Assembly (NCBI GenBank): GCA_020060105.1
Contig: JAGVAV010000025.1
Coordinates: 1 to 51,368, forward strand
Origin: Candidatus Woesebacteria bacterium
GTDB taxonomy: Bacteria; Patescibacteriota; Microgenomatia; Woykebacterales; 2-01-FULL-43-14
Direction: 5' to 3'
Length of the DNA stretch: 51,368 bases
Every line of letters begins with the position of its first letter. Within the stretch, counting starts at the first letter, position 1. A program made the position numbers and the translations under genes. Below are positions 24,585 through 32,656 of the stretch, piece by piece. The notes beneath the pieces were generated by a model. That model was given only the letters and a program-made list of their open reading frames with translations. It ran no database searches and was not told where the DNA came from.

Positions 24585-24968
24585 TTAACAAGATGGTTTG
24601 TCTTGTTGTCCCCTCTTTAAAAATCGAGGCAACTGCCCTTGCGCTCTTTTCATAACTGACTGAAAAGCAATCATTAGCAAATAACCTACCAACGACAGAA
24701 AGCAAAATAAGGCAATTAACCCCACCCTGGCTGCCTTATCCCACAAATTTACCAAGACCAACTTTTCCAGACCCATAAAATCAATACTTACCAAAAAGGC
24801 AGCAGTGAAAAGAGCTATTGAAAGAAGGGTCAGGATAGTCGATCCGAAAAAAGCTAGCCAGAGAAACACGGTCAGGAAGGAACCTTCTGGCGCACCTGGA
24901 TCATCTCCTAAAAGCAAACATATTACGGCGCCGAAGGCCAAGGCCAGCCCAACTTCCGTCAGTCCCAT
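24585..24968 (-). CDS. Hypothetical membrane protein, 127 aa
   Basis: Three hydrophobic helices (about 4-21, 30-58 and 80-102) and a basic, Gln-rich cytoplasmic tail (KRAQGQLPRFLKRGQQDKP). No family recognised. ATG 24968 has AAGGGAGAG upstream; promoter TTGACA-17-TAAAAT; own terminator. Another stand-alone orphan unit. Confidence 0.7.
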   Translation of the reverse strand: MGLTEVGLALAFGAVICLLLGDDPGAPEGSFLTVFLWLAFFGSTILTLLSIALFTAAFLVSIDFMGLEKLVLVNLWDKAARVGLIALFCFLSLVGYLLMIAFQSVMKRAQGQLPRFLKRGQQDKPSC

Positions 24969-25005
24969 TAATCTCTCCCTTCTATTCTCCTTTTACCTGA
25001 TCCTC

Positions 25006-25034
25006 ATTTTAAGCTTCTACCAGGCGTATGTCAA
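25006..25034 (-). promoter_or_regulatory. Promoter of the 24585-24968 gene
   Basis: On the minus strand TTGACA (25034-25029), 17 nt, TAAAAT (25011-25006). Confidence 0.78.
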
Positions 25035-25147
25035 GTTTACTTCTATTCCAACATTTATTTAAATAACCTGCCAACCGAAGCTTTATCGTAGGGTGGCGGT
25101 GTGTATTTGAAAAAATCCGAGCGGCAAATTCTTTTTCCTACACCTTA

Positions 25148-25927
25148 TCAAACTTCTTGTTCTTTCGACATATTTTTGCTAAAGCCATTAGTCGTTAGGT
25201 TAGATAAAACATTAAAAGGCGTTTTTAAACTTCTATTTGAAATGGAAACTCCGTCGTATCCATTTTTTACTGCCACTTGAATACTTTCTACATATTCTTT
25301 ATCTGAATAATTTGATCTGTCTCCAAGTATGATAGGAATTGGGCAAAGTTTTTTTACAATAGAAAAATCTGTACATTTTTCTGGCAATCTAGTTTCAACA
25401 ATATCCACCCCAATTTCGTAGCCAACTCTGGCTGCATATAAAATCTCTTCTAACGAAACCTTTTCATAAAGTTTTCCCTGTTTATTTACATCAACCACGT
25501 ACATCATTGCATAAACAAGCAAGTTATATTTATCTGCCTCGCTACATACTTTCCCTAACATTTCTAGCATTTCTAATTCATGAGAGTTGCCTAGATATAT
25601 TGTTAATGATACGCCGACAGCACCTAAATCCACGGCATCTTTAACTTGAGATATTTGAGATTTGCCTGCAGTAGTGTGTAGAGATGTTGAGCCAGTTATA
25701 TGCAGAAAAAATGATTTTTTTGCTTCTACAAGTTTTTTACCATATGTTTTCACTAAACCTTTATGCATTAAAGGACTACCGAAACTATGTGTTGCAACAT
25801 TATTAATCAAGCTCTCTGTATTTAAAATAAAATCTTGAGGTTGTTTATAAAAACCAAAATCGAGAGGAAGGAAGATATATTTATTAAGTTTGGAGTGAGC
25901 CAATCTATTTAATAATTGTTGTTTCAT
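25148..25927 (-). CDS. Class I aldolase-fold protein (archaeal FBA/DhnA-like), Schiff-base Lys missing
   Basis: 259-aa TIM barrel related to archaeal-type fructose-bisphosphate aldolase, LsrF and ADH synthase: FLPLDFGF, LHITGSTSLH, AVDLGAVGVSLTIYLG, YAARVGYEIGVDIVET and GYDGVSISNR follow the family order. The Lys that forms the Schiff base (DIVKT in relatives) is Glu178 here. So it is probably not a standard aldolase. It lies 14 nt after an XRE regulator gene and the pair is AT-rich, unlike the neighbouring lon. It could be a pseudoenzyme, a sensor or a lyase with altered chemistry. Confidence 0.75.
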   Translation of the reverse strand: MKQQLLNRLAHSKLNKYIFLPLDFGFYKQPQDFILNTESLINNVATHSFGSPLMHKGLVKTYGKKLVEAKKSFFLHITGSTSLHTTAGKSQISQVKDAVDLGAVGVSLTIYLGNSHELEMLEMLGKVCSEADKYNLLVYAMMYVVDVNKQGKLYEKVSLEEILYAARVGYEIGVDIVETRLPEKCTDFSIVKKLCPIPIILGDRSNYSDKEYVESIQVAVKNGYDGVSISNRSLKTPFNVLSNLTTNGFSKNMSKEQEV

Positions 25928-25941
25928 AATTCTCTATAGTT

Positions 25942-26139
25942 TTACTTCAATAAATCCTCAACCGAAACGCCTAATGCTTTGGCAATTTTTGACATAACTT
26001 GGACGCTCGGTTTTTTAACAAAATCTCCCTCGATTTTAGCAAAAGTGGTGTGCTTCACGCCCGATTTTCTCGCTAAATCGTCTTGCGTTAGGCCAAGCTT
26101 GTTTCGATATTTTTTGATGTTCTCGCCAATAGTTGCCAT
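25942..26139 (-). CDS. XRE-family HTH regulator
   Basis: 65 aa, essentially a single Cro/C1-type helix-turn-helix: GENIKKYRNKLGLTQDDLARKSGV, with the recognition helix around HTTFAKIEG and a final helix ALGVSVEDLL. It lies directly upstream of the aldolase-fold gene on the same strand and probably controls that small operon. No palindrome was identified with confidence. Confidence 0.88.
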   Translation of the reverse strand: MATIGENIKKYRNKLGLTQDDLARKSGVKHTTFAKIEGDFVKKPSVQVMSKIAKALGVSVEDLLK

Positions 26140-26235
26140 AATTTCAAAACTTTGATGTCATTTAATCATGGATTATGCTTTCAAATTTATGATATCAAAA
26201 AATTTCAATTCCGTAGAAAAGCCCGCCTCTGACGT

Positions 26236-26307
26236 TCCGCTTCGCGGAACAAAGACAAAAAATTCAATTTTGCGCCTAAAATCGGCTGGCGAGCCCTCGC
26301 AGAGGGC
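26236..26307. repeat. Two GC-rich hairpins downstream of tRNA-Ser
   Basis: GTTCCGC-ttc-GCGGAAC (26236-26252) and GCCCTC-gca-GAGGGC (26292-26306), separated by AT-rich sequence. Neither has a good T-run. They may mark the end of the tRNA transcript. Confidence 0.5.
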
Positions 26308-26331
26308 GAGCCAAACCTTTCTTTTTCCAAC

Positions 26332-26421
26332 TGGCGGAAGGGGAGGGATTCGAACCCCCGAGCCGCTTGCGCGACTGACGGTTTTCAAGACCGTTGCCAT
26401 CATCCGCTCGGCCACCCTTCC
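26332..26421 (-). tRNA. tRNA-Ser (anticodon TGA)
   Basis: Class II tRNA with a long variable arm. Acceptor GGAAGGG / CCCTTCC, anticodon loop CTTGAAA giving TGA, T-loop TTCGAAT, discriminator G, CCA encoded. Confidence 0.96.
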
Positions 26422-26504
26422 AATAATTAAATTCCAAATTCAAACCCAATTTAATCGGGTTTAAAGCAATAATAACCAAACAAAGCTTAGATTTAAAACG
26501 GATC

Positions 26505-26549
26505 GATTAAAGATTAAGGAATTTTTCTTCTTTTCTTTAATCATTAATC
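26505..26549. repeat. AT-rich hairpin
   Basis: GATTAAAGATTAA pairs with TTAATCATTAATC (12 of 13), between tRNA-Ser and tRNA-Arg. Confidence 0.4.
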
Positions 26550-26587
26550 GTTCCGCCAACCGAAATCTGGCTCTACCGGACGAAAGG

Positions 26588-26643
26588 TGTCCCCCTTCAC
26601 ATAAAGTTTTGGGGACATCCCACATAGCCTTCGGCGACGTGGG
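26588..26643 (-). other. Double hairpin just 3' of tRNA-Arg
   Basis: Reading the minus strand, CCCAC-GCC ... GGC-GTGGG is followed directly by TGTCCCC ... GGGGACA. The first stem begins 1-2 nt after the tRNA CCA. It may be a terminator or processing structure, or a small palindromic repeat. Confidence 0.45.
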
Positions 26644-26644
26644 A

Positions 26645-26721
26645 TGGCGCCCCTGGAGGGATTCGAACCCCCGACCTTGACGTTAGAACCGTCCTGCTCT
26701 GATCCACTGAGCTACAGGGGC
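26645..26721 (-). tRNA. tRNA-Arg (anticodon TCT)
   Basis: Acceptor GCCCCTG / CAGGGGC, anticodon loop GTTCTAA giving TCT, T-arm GGGGG-TTCGAAT-CCCTC, discriminator G, CCA encoded. The top pair of the anticodon stem is a G-A mismatch. Confidence 0.93.
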
Positions 26722-26818
26722 CCAACTTCGCTAAAGCTACGATGGGCAGGCCCAACTTCGCTTAAGATACGATGGACAGGCCCAACTTCGCTCGTCAACC
26801 CACGAGCTTCGATGGACA
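26721..26818 (-). repeat. Three tandem hairpin units in the tRNA-Arg leader
   Basis: Units begin at about 26721, 26751 and 26781 (period 30, the last longer). Each reads GCCCAACTTCGC, a central palindrome (GCTaaAGC, CTTAAG, or GCTCGT-n6-ACGAGC), then CGATGG. With the promoter at 26837-26865 they would be transcribed ahead of tRNA-Arg. Confidence 0.7.
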
Positions 26819-26836
26819 TGAAGTCGCTACCGATCA

Positions 26837-26865
26837 ATTTTATCAAAGATGGGCTTTAATTTCAA
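26837..26865 (-). promoter_or_regulatory. Promoter of tRNA-Arg
   Basis: On the minus strand TTGAAA (26865-26860), 17 nt, TAAAAT (26842-26837). The primary transcript would carry about 110 nt before the mature tRNA. Confidence 0.7.
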
Positions 26866-26888
26866 ACTTAACTGGCTAAAAATGGGGT

Positions 26889-29207
26889 TTAGTTCTTAAC
26901 CGGAACTTGAGATAGGGCAATTTTAAGCACTTCATCCATTGATTCCACAAAAACAAATTTAATATCCTTTTTTGTTTTTTCAGGAATCTCTTCAAGGTCT
27001 TTCTCGTTTTTCTTTGGTAAGAGTAAAGTCGTCAGGCCAGCCCGATGGGCGGCAAGGACCTTTTCTTTCACCCCGCCAATCTCTAAAACCTTCCCGCGTA
27101 AGGTTATCTCTCCGGTCATTCCCACTTCCCGGCGGATGGGAACTTTGGCAATCGCCGAAATTAGCGCGGTCGCCATGGTAATCCCGGCTGAGGGGCCGTC
27201 TTTGGGAATCGCCCCCGAAGGAACGTGAACATGAATGTCTCTTTCGCTATAGAAATTTTCCGGAACTTGCCAATCCGCCACCTTAGAACGAGCGTAGGAA
27301 AGAGCGGCCGTCGCTGATTCTTTCATCACGTCACCTAAGTGCCCAGTCAAGATCAGATTTCCTTTCCCCGGCATCAAAGTCGCCTCTACCGACAAAACTT
27401 CTCCGCCGCTTTCCGTCCAGGCCAAACCAGCCGCCACGCCCGCCTCGTCTTTCTTTTCAATCGCCCACGCCTCAAATTTCGCCGGGCCAAGATATTTCTT
27501 CAAGTCAGCCTTGCCAATTTCTGACGCTCGTTCCTTACCTTCGGCAATTTCTTTGGCCACCTTCCGGCAAATCGCGGCTACTTCTCTCTCTAAGTTTCGA
27601 ACCCCCGCTTCTCGAGTGTAATGGGTAATAATCGCTTTTAGGACCTCTTGACTGATCTTAATCTGCTTTTCCTTCAAGCCGTGCGCCTCAATTTGTTTTG
27701 GCAACAAATAATCTTTGGCGATATATAGTTTCTCTTCCTCAGTGTAGCCAGGGAAAGAAATTACTTCCATTCGATCCCGCAAGGGGGCCGGAATAGTGTC
27801 AAGCATATTCGCGGTGGTAATGAACATCACGTCCGACAAATCGAAAGGAACCTCTAAGTAATGGTCGGAAAAAGCGTTATTCTGTTCCGGATCCAGCGCT
27901 TCGAGCAGAGCGGATGAAGGATCGCCTCGAAAATCAATCCCGACCTTATCGATTTCATCAAGCATAAAAACCGGATTTTTCGTTCCCGCGTTTTTGATTC
28001 CTTGAATAATTCTTCCTGGTAAGGCCCCAACGTAGGTTCGCCGGTGGCCCCGAATCTCCGCTTCGTCACGAATTCCGCCTAAAGACATCCGAACAAAACT
28101 TCGCCCTAAGGCTTTGGCGATAGATTTCCCAAGAGAGGTTTTACCCACTCCCGGCGGTCCGGCAAAACAAATGATCTGACCTCGGCTTTTACCGGCTAAT
28201 TTTTGGACCGCCAAATACTCCAAGATTCTCTCTTTCACTTTGTTCAACCCGTAATGATCATTATTTAAAATCTTCTCTGCCCCCTTGATATTAATCTCCG
28301 AATTTGAACTCTTTGACCAAGGTAGGGCAACAAGCCAGTCAAGATATGACCGAATATAGGAAACTTCCGGGCTAAAGGGAGGCATTCTTTTGAGTCGACT
28401 TAATTCTTTATAAGCCCTTTCTTCCACATCTTTAGGCATCTTGGCCGACTTAATCAGTTTTTCCAAATCGCTAAATTCTTCTCTTTCTTCCTTAATGCCT
28501 AGCTCTTTTTCGATGGTCTTGAGTTGCTCTCTTAAGAAAGCCTCTTTGGCCATTTTTCCAATTTCTTCCGAAGTTTTTTCCTGAATTTGGCGCGCCGCCT
28601 GAAGGATAGAAATTTCCCGAGCTAAAAACTCACTAATTCTGTTTAGCCTGGTTCGAAAATCTAAAGCTTCGAGAAGTTGTTGTTTTTCGGCCGTCTTAAG
28701 ATCGAGGTTAAAGGTAATCACGTCAATTGTTCTCGTCGGATCAGTCAAATCAAAAATCGCCGGAGCGGTTTCCACCGTCACCGCTTTTCCTAAAGCAATA
28801 CATTGCTTAAACTGCTCTACCACCGTTCGAAGCAGGGTATCGGTCTCCGGATCTGGAATGTAGGTTTCCGATATTTCTTCCACCTCCGCTTTGAAAAAGG
28901 GTTCTTCCTTGACGAACTTAAGAATCTGAGCTCTTTTTTCTCCCGAGACTAAAATATTGATCACGTCATCCGGCAAGCGGTGAACCTGAGTCACACTCGC
29001 GATGGTCCCCACGAGATATAAATCCTCCGGAGAAGGGGTGTCAATGCTTTCAACCGTCTGGGTCACTAAAAGCACCTTTCGATCTTTCACTAAGGCGTCC
29101 TCTAAAGCCTTCACCGATTTGCTTCGCTTGATGGAAATCGGCACAACCGCGTTAGGAAAGATCACTAATTCTCTGATCGGAATCAAGGGAATCTGAAATT
29201 TAGCCAT
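26889..29207 (-). CDS. lon: ATP-dependent protease Lon
   Basis: 772 aa, full-length bacterial LonA: N-terminal substrate domain starting FQIPLIPIRELVIFPN, AAA+ module with Walker A GPPGVGKT (about residue 347) and Walker B VFMLDEID, and the Ser-Lys protease domain with PKDGPSAG (Ser near 673) and the Lys of GGVKEKVLAA. It degrades misfolded and regulatory proteins. I place the start at ATG 29207 (MAKFQIP), preceded by AGAAAGGA, not at 29243. The promoter is overlaid by a CIRCE-like inverted repeat, implying heat-shock control by an HrcA-type repressor. Confidence 0.97.
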   Translation of the reverse strand: MAKFQIPLIPIRELVIFPNAVVPISIKRSKSVKALEDALVKDRKVLLVTQTVESIDTPSPEDLYLVGTIASVTQVHRLPDDVINILVSGEKRAQILKFVKEEPFFKAEVEEISETYIPDPETDTLLRTVVEQFKQCIALGKAVTVETAPAIFDLTDPTRTIDVITFNLDLKTAEKQQLLEALDFRTRLNRISEFLAREISILQAARQIQEKTSEEIGKMAKEAFLREQLKTIEKELGIKEEREEFSDLEKLIKSAKMPKDVEERAYKELSRLKRMPPFSPEVSYIRSYLDWLVALPWSKSSNSEINIKGAEKILNNDHYGLNKVKERILEYLAVQKLAGKSRGQIICFAGPPGVGKTSLGKSIAKALGRSFVRMSLGGIRDEAEIRGHRRTYVGALPGRIIQGIKNAGTKNPVFMLDEIDKVGIDFRGDPSSALLEALDPEQNNAFSDHYLEVPFDLSDVMFITTANMLDTIPAPLRDRMEVISFPGYTEEEKLYIAKDYLLPKQIEAHGLKEKQIKISQEVLKAIITHYTREAGVRNLEREVAAICRKVAKEIAEGKERASEIGKADLKKYLGPAKFEAWAIEKKDEAGVAAGLAWTESGGEVLSVEATLMPGKGNLILTGHLGDVMKESATAALSYARSKVADWQVPENFYSERDIHVHVPSGAIPKDGPSAGITMATALISAIAKVPIRREVGMTGEITLRGKVLEIGGVKEKVLAAHRAGLTTLLLPKKNEKDLEEIPEKTKKDIKFVFVESMDEVLKIALSQVPVKN

Positions 29208-29300
29208 AAATCCTTTCTTAGACTTTAGTTTAGTCAGATACATTATCCTACATTTTTCTGTCTCAAACCAGTCCTTAAAAACAATTTTAATTACACACTT

Positions 29301-29330
29301 ATTTTAGCACACAATTCAATAGAGTGCCAA
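29301..29330 (-). promoter_or_regulatory. CIRCE-like operator overlapping the lon promoter
   Basis: TTAGCACAC-N9-GAGTGCCAA (29304-29330) matches the HrcA operator TTAGCACTC-N9-GAGTGCTAA at 16 of 18 positions, with the exact 9-nt spacer. On the minus strand the -35 TTGGCA (29330-29325) lies in one arm and the -10 TAAAAT (29306-29301) overlaps the other, spacer 18. Confidence 0.82.
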
Positions 29331-29345
29331 CAACTAATTTACAAA

Positions 29346-29374
29346 TTGCTAATTATCCTCGGGTGTGGTAAAAT
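29346..29374 (+). promoter_or_regulatory. Promoter of tRNA-Gly
   Basis: TTGCTA (29346-29351), 17 nt, TGG-TAAAAT (29369-29374), 13 nt before the tRNA. Confidence 0.72.
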
Positions 29375-29387
29375 TTGCCTAAGTTTT

Positions 29388-29463
29388 GCGGGAGTAACTC
29401 AGCTGGTAGAGTACTTGCCTTCCAAGCAAGTTGTCGCGGGTTCGAGCCCCGTCTCCCGCTCCA
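29388..29463 (+). tRNA. tRNA-Gly (anticodon TCC)
   Basis: Acceptor GCGGGAG / CTCCCGC, anticodon loop CTTCCAA giving TCC, T-loop TTCGAGC, discriminator T, CCA encoded. Confidence 0.96.
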
Positions 29464-29466
29464 GGA

Positions 29467-29490
29467 GTCTAACTCCTTTTGGAGTTAGAC
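29467..29490. terminator. Perfect hairpin after tRNA-Gly
   Basis: GTCTAACTCC-TTTT-GGAGTTAGAC, a 10-bp stem beginning 4 nt after CCA. No T-run follows on either strand. It lies between convergent genes and could stop both. Confidence 0.5.
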
Positions 29491-29517
29491 GACGAAGGGA
29501 AGTCTGGCTTCCAACTT

Positions 29518-30651
29518 TTACCTAACTATATTTTTAAAAACCTGAAATGCCGGTTTTTCCTTGTGATTAGTTGATTTCCCTTCCAATAACCCAGTGTAAC
29601 TAAACTTATCGTCGGGTACGTCTGTATCATAAAACTGAAAATAAAAAACTTTTTGAACATATGGATATTTTGCTAACTCTTCGTAAGCTTTCCTTAATCT
29701 GTCTGACTGCTCATCTTTTGTCAGACAAAAAGGGTCATTTTCATCCAAACAGGTACTAAAACCTACTTCTGTGACCCAAATAGGTTTATCATCACCATTT
29801 TCCAGCATAATTTGGCGTAAGTTTTCAAGCCTGTCAAAATTGCCGTACAGATGGACGGAAAGTACGTCAAAATATCCTTTGGCTCCACTTTGGTACATCT
29901 GTTTCAGAAAATCTTCTGGTGAAATATTGGTCTCGGTATACTTTCTGCCGCACAGGTGAGTCGCGTCGATCTCTACACTGCCTGTAGGCTGATCTCCCAA
30001 CGCTCCTCCGATAACCAAAGCATCCGGATTTACCTTTTTAACTGCCTTATGAGCGGCTTTTAACAATTGTGAGTACTTCAGCGGATCGGGCACAGGTGGA
30101 TTAAAAGCATAAAGGTTAGGCTCATTCCAGATCTCCCAGCTGGTGATGTTTTTATATCGGCTGGCCATCTCTTCAGTATATTTCCCAAAGTTCTCCGGAT
30201 CCTTTGGTAAATACCACCAGTGGTTCGGCTCCCCACACTTCCAATCGTCCTTTGATTTTCCGTTCGCCCAAGGAGGTGAAGAATTCAAGATACCTAAAAC
30301 GTTAAAACCTGCCTTTTCGACCACCTCTTCTACATAAAAGTCCGGAAAAGAGTAACTCAGGGTTAAGCCACCGCCATCACTTTTGCCCGTATCAATATCA
30401 GCCCAACTAAAATCAGTCCTTATCCAGTTAACTCCAGCTTCCCTCGCTTTTTTTAAAACTTTTTGGAAGTCTTCGTCTCCTCTAAGTAAACGGGCATTTA
30501 TACCTTTATAGTTGCTTTGGACAGCCGGAATAGGCTCTTGCGTTTTCCCGAAAAAAAATGTCAGTAAAAAGAAGCTAACTACTATAACCCCGATAATAGT
30601 CAGACTAACTTTCATTTTTTTAATTTTGATCAAACCACTAAGTCTTTTCAC
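29518..30651 (-). CDS. Membrane-anchored glycoside hydrolase (GH39/PslG-like, clan A)
   Basis: About 377 aa with an N-terminal anchor (about 14-32) and a TIM-barrel hydrolase. SWEIWNEPN holds the likely acid/base Glu177, and IWVTEVGFST the nucleophile Glu295, the clan A arrangement. Overall pattern resembles GH39/PslG enzymes that cut exopolysaccharide. The open frame extends to TTG 30693, but the promoter TTGCTG-17-TATACT (30687-30659) lies inside it and its predicted start coincides with GTG 30651, so I choose that as a leaderless start; ATG 30615 is an alternative. It may trim the cell's own surface glycan. Confidence 0.82.
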   Translation of the reverse strand: MKRLSGLIKIKKMKVSLTIIGVIVVSFFLLTFFFGKTQEPIPAVQSNYKGINARLLRGDEDFQKVLKKAREAGVNWIRTDFSWADIDTGKSDGGGLTLSYSFPDFYVEEVVEKAGFNVLGILNSSPPWANGKSKDDWKCGEPNHWWYLPKDPENFGKYTEEMASRYKNITSWEIWNEPNLYAFNPPVPDPLKYSQLLKAAHKAVKKVNPDALVIGGALGDQPTGSVEIDATHLCGRKYTETNISPEDFLKQMYQSGAKGYFDVLSVHLYGNFDRLENLRQIMLENGDDKPIWVTEVGFSTCLDENDPFCLTKDEQSDRLRKAYEELAKYPYVQKVFYFQFYDTDVPDDKFSYTGLLEGKSTNHKEKPAFQVFKNIVR

Positions 30652-30658
30652 TGGTCTG

Positions 30659-30687
30659 AGTATACAGTTTTCAAGGGAATCCAGCAA
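30659..30687 (-). promoter_or_regulatory. Promoter of the glycosidase gene
   Basis: On the minus strand TTGCTG (30687-30682), 17 nt, TATACT (30664-30659). Confidence 0.65.
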
Positions 30688-30736
30688 GGCCAAGCAAAGA
30701 CCTGATTAGTCAGCTTTTTATTTCCCTTACCTTTTC

Positions 30737-30765
30737 TTGCTGGGTCTCCAATAGTTTGCTAAAAT
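30737..30765 (+). promoter_or_regulatory. Promoter of the first NUDIX gene
   Basis: TTGCTG (30737-30742), 17 nt, TGC-TAAAAT (30760-30765). It shows that translation must start later than TTG 30756. Confidence 0.68.
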
Positions 30766-30800
30766 TATTGAAACTTGATCAAAAAGAAAGACACAATTTT

Positions 30801-31319
30801 ATGGAGTTAATAAGAGAAATTAGCGAAAAGGACATTAACCCGTCTTATATTCAAAGAAATAACATTCGGTATAAGCTACGAAAGGCCGCCAGGGCCGTTT
30901 TGCTAAATCAAGGAAAAATTGCCTTACTTTGGGTAACTAACGAAAACTATCACAAACTCCCGGGCGGTGGGGTAGAGGAGAACGAAAATATCAAAGATAC
31001 CCTTCATAGAGAGCTGGGGGAAGAAGCCGGATGCGAAATCGATATTGTGCGTCAGCTGGGGTTAACCATCGAATATCGAGACCAAATAAACCAGTTACAA
31101 ATTTCTTATGTCTATCTTACAAAGGTGTTTGGTGAACCTAATCAACCAGTCTTTACTAAAGATGAGAAAGAAGCTGGTTTTACATTGAAGTGGGTAGCTC
31201 TAAATGAAGTTGAAAGTTTGATGAGCAAGGATAACCCAACCGGTTATGTAGACAAGTTTATTAGCTTCCGGGACAAGGAAATACTAAGATTTTATCAAAA
31301 ATCTTTTGGCAAAGCCTAA
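30801..31319 (+). CDS. NUDIX hydrolase
   Basis: 172 aa. Nudix box at residues 55-77, GGGVEENEN then DTLHRELGEEAG, with the complete G-x5-E-x7-RE-x-x-EE-x-G pattern, so it should hydrolyse a nucleoside diphosphate linked to another moiety. ATG 30801 is chosen because the promoter covers the upstream TTG. First of a same-strand run: NUDIX, methyltransferase, NUDIX, PIN remnant, HD hydrolase. The substrate is unknown. Confidence 0.88.
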   Translation: MELIREISEKDINPSYIQRNNIRYKLRKAARAVLLNQGKIALLWVTNENYHKLPGGGVEENENIKDTLHRELGEEAGCEIDIVRQLGLTIEYRDQINQLQISYVYLTKVFGEPNQPVFTKDEKEAGFTLKWVALNEVESLMSKDNPTGYVDKFISFRDKEILRFYQKSFGKA

Positions 31320-31385
31320 GATTTAAAGAAAAACTTAGTTTTAACACCATAAATATTAGAAGTATTTTCTAAGTAAGCTTTTGTA

Positions 31386-32036
31386 ATGGATAAAGGACAA
31401 CAAAGAACTAAAGTTGCATACGAAGATCCCGAAATCGTGGAAGGCTACATTCAGAGAAATTCCCTTCAGCCTAAACAAGCTAGTCTTCTTTTCGAATTTG
31501 CCAAAACTATTAAGGGGCGAAGAGTGCTAGACCTGGGGTGTGGACCGGGCCACGATTCCTACTTATTTGCAGATTTAGGATTTGAAGTAACAGGATTTGA
31601 CTATTCCAGTGAAATGATTCGACGAGCAAAAAGTTTTCGGCAAGCCGAAGTCCAACCCTTCTTTATCACCGGGGACATGCGATACTTAAGGAACTATTTT
31701 ACTGAAAACAAATTCGATGCAATTTGGGCCTCCGCCTCCTTGTTACACATTAGAAAGGAAGACATTTCCCAAGTACTGGCCACTATGTCCCAAATCGCCA
31801 AAAGCAACTGCCGAATTTACATTAGTTTAAAGGAAGGGTCTGGAACTCGGCTAGTGAAAGAGGATAAACTTGGAAAACCCATGCAAAGAGAATTTACATT
31901 TTGGACAAAAGAAAGCTTTTTAAAGGAGGTTTCTCCTTACCAGTGGGTTTTGGATAATTTCATGTCCCAAGAAGGCTCTCTATTTATAGGTAAGCCTACT
32001 AAGTGGCTGATCTTTTTCTTTACCCTAAACAATTAA
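31386..32036 (+). CDS. SAM-dependent methyltransferase
   Basis: 216 aa class I methyltransferase. Motif I VLDLGCGPGHD at residues 47-57, the acidic end of strand 2 in GFDYSSEMIRRAK, and motif IV region FDAIWASASLLHI. It resembles small UbiE/Tam-type enzymes; the target is not evident. The next NUDIX gene begins 1 nt after its stop, so they are translated together. Confidence 0.88.
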   Translation: MDKGQQRTKVAYEDPEIVEGYIQRNSLQPKQASLLFEFAKTIKGRRVLDLGCGPGHDSYLFADLGFEVTGFDYSSEMIRRAKSFRQAEVQPFFITGDMRYLRNYFTENKFDAIWASASLLHIRKEDISQVLATMSQIAKSNCRIYISLKEGSGTRLVKEDKLGKPMQREFTFWTKESFLKEVSPYQWVLDNFMSQEGSLFIGKPTKWLIFFFTLNN

Positions 32037-32037
32037 A

Positions 32038-32592
32038 ATGACAAAAGAATTATTAAGCGAACAAATCCAAAAGATAGTCTCCCGAAAGATATGCGAACAA
32101 GAGGTCGCCGGAAGATTCATGCAAAGACTAGAGGAAGGGAAGCCGACAAGAGACGAAAACCCAGAAACTCATTTTTGCGTCTATTTCGCCGCCTTTAGCC
32201 CCACCCATCAAGAATTCTTTATCGGCCATCACAAAAAGTCAGGCCTGTGGCTCTTTAATGGAGGGCACATGGATAAAGGCGAAACTCCTCAAGAAACCCT
32301 TGAAAGGGAAATCGGTGAAGAGTGGGGGCTGGAAATGAAAGCTGAAAAAATTGGCAACCCGTCTCTGCTTACCGTCACCCCAATAGCCCACAAACCCATC
32401 CAGCAGTCATGCAAAGAACATTACGACATCTGGTATTTCGTTCCCGTGGTTAAGGATAATTTTTACCCGGATCAAGAGAAATTAGAAAAAGAATTTTTCG
32501 AAACAAGGTGGTTAAACCCAGATCAAGCAAAGCAATTGATAATTGATCCCAACACTCTTTACGCCTTAAAGATGCTGGAGAAACATTTTTAG
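32038..32592 (+). CDS. NUDIX hydrolase
   Basis: 184 aa with Nudix box at about 75-97 (GGHMDKGETPQETLEREIG then EEWGL). It follows the methyltransferase gene by one nucleotide. Not closely similar to the first NUDIX protein outside the box, so probably a separate specificity rather than a recent duplicate. Confidence 0.88.
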   Translation: MTKELLSEQIQKIVSRKICEQEVAGRFMQRLEEGKPTRDENPETHFCVYFAAFSPTHQEFFIGHHKKSGLWLFNGGHMDKGETPQETLEREIGEEWGLEMKAEKIGNPSLLTVTPIAHKPIQQSCKEHYDIWYFVPVVKDNFYPDQEKLEKEFFETRWLNPDQAKQLIIDPNTLYALKMLEKHF

Positions 32593-32656
32593 TTTCGTTC
32601 TTTTCATTTGGGTCCTCAGTTCTTACTACCAGGTAGATAAAAAGAGTATCTCAAAG

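Noticed and set aside
25942-26139. Toxin-antitoxin pair made of the XRE protein and the aldolase-fold protein
   Set aside because: The partner is a full TIM-barrel enzyme relative without toxin motifs; a regulator with its target enzyme is more likely.
26721-26818. CRISPR array (three ~30-nt tandem units)
   Set aside because: Units abut without spacers, are imperfect, and no cas gene is in the window.
29467-29490. Tandem tRNA or attachment site after tRNA-Gly
   Set aside because: The perfect hairpin does not repeat any tRNA 3' end and no integrase is present.
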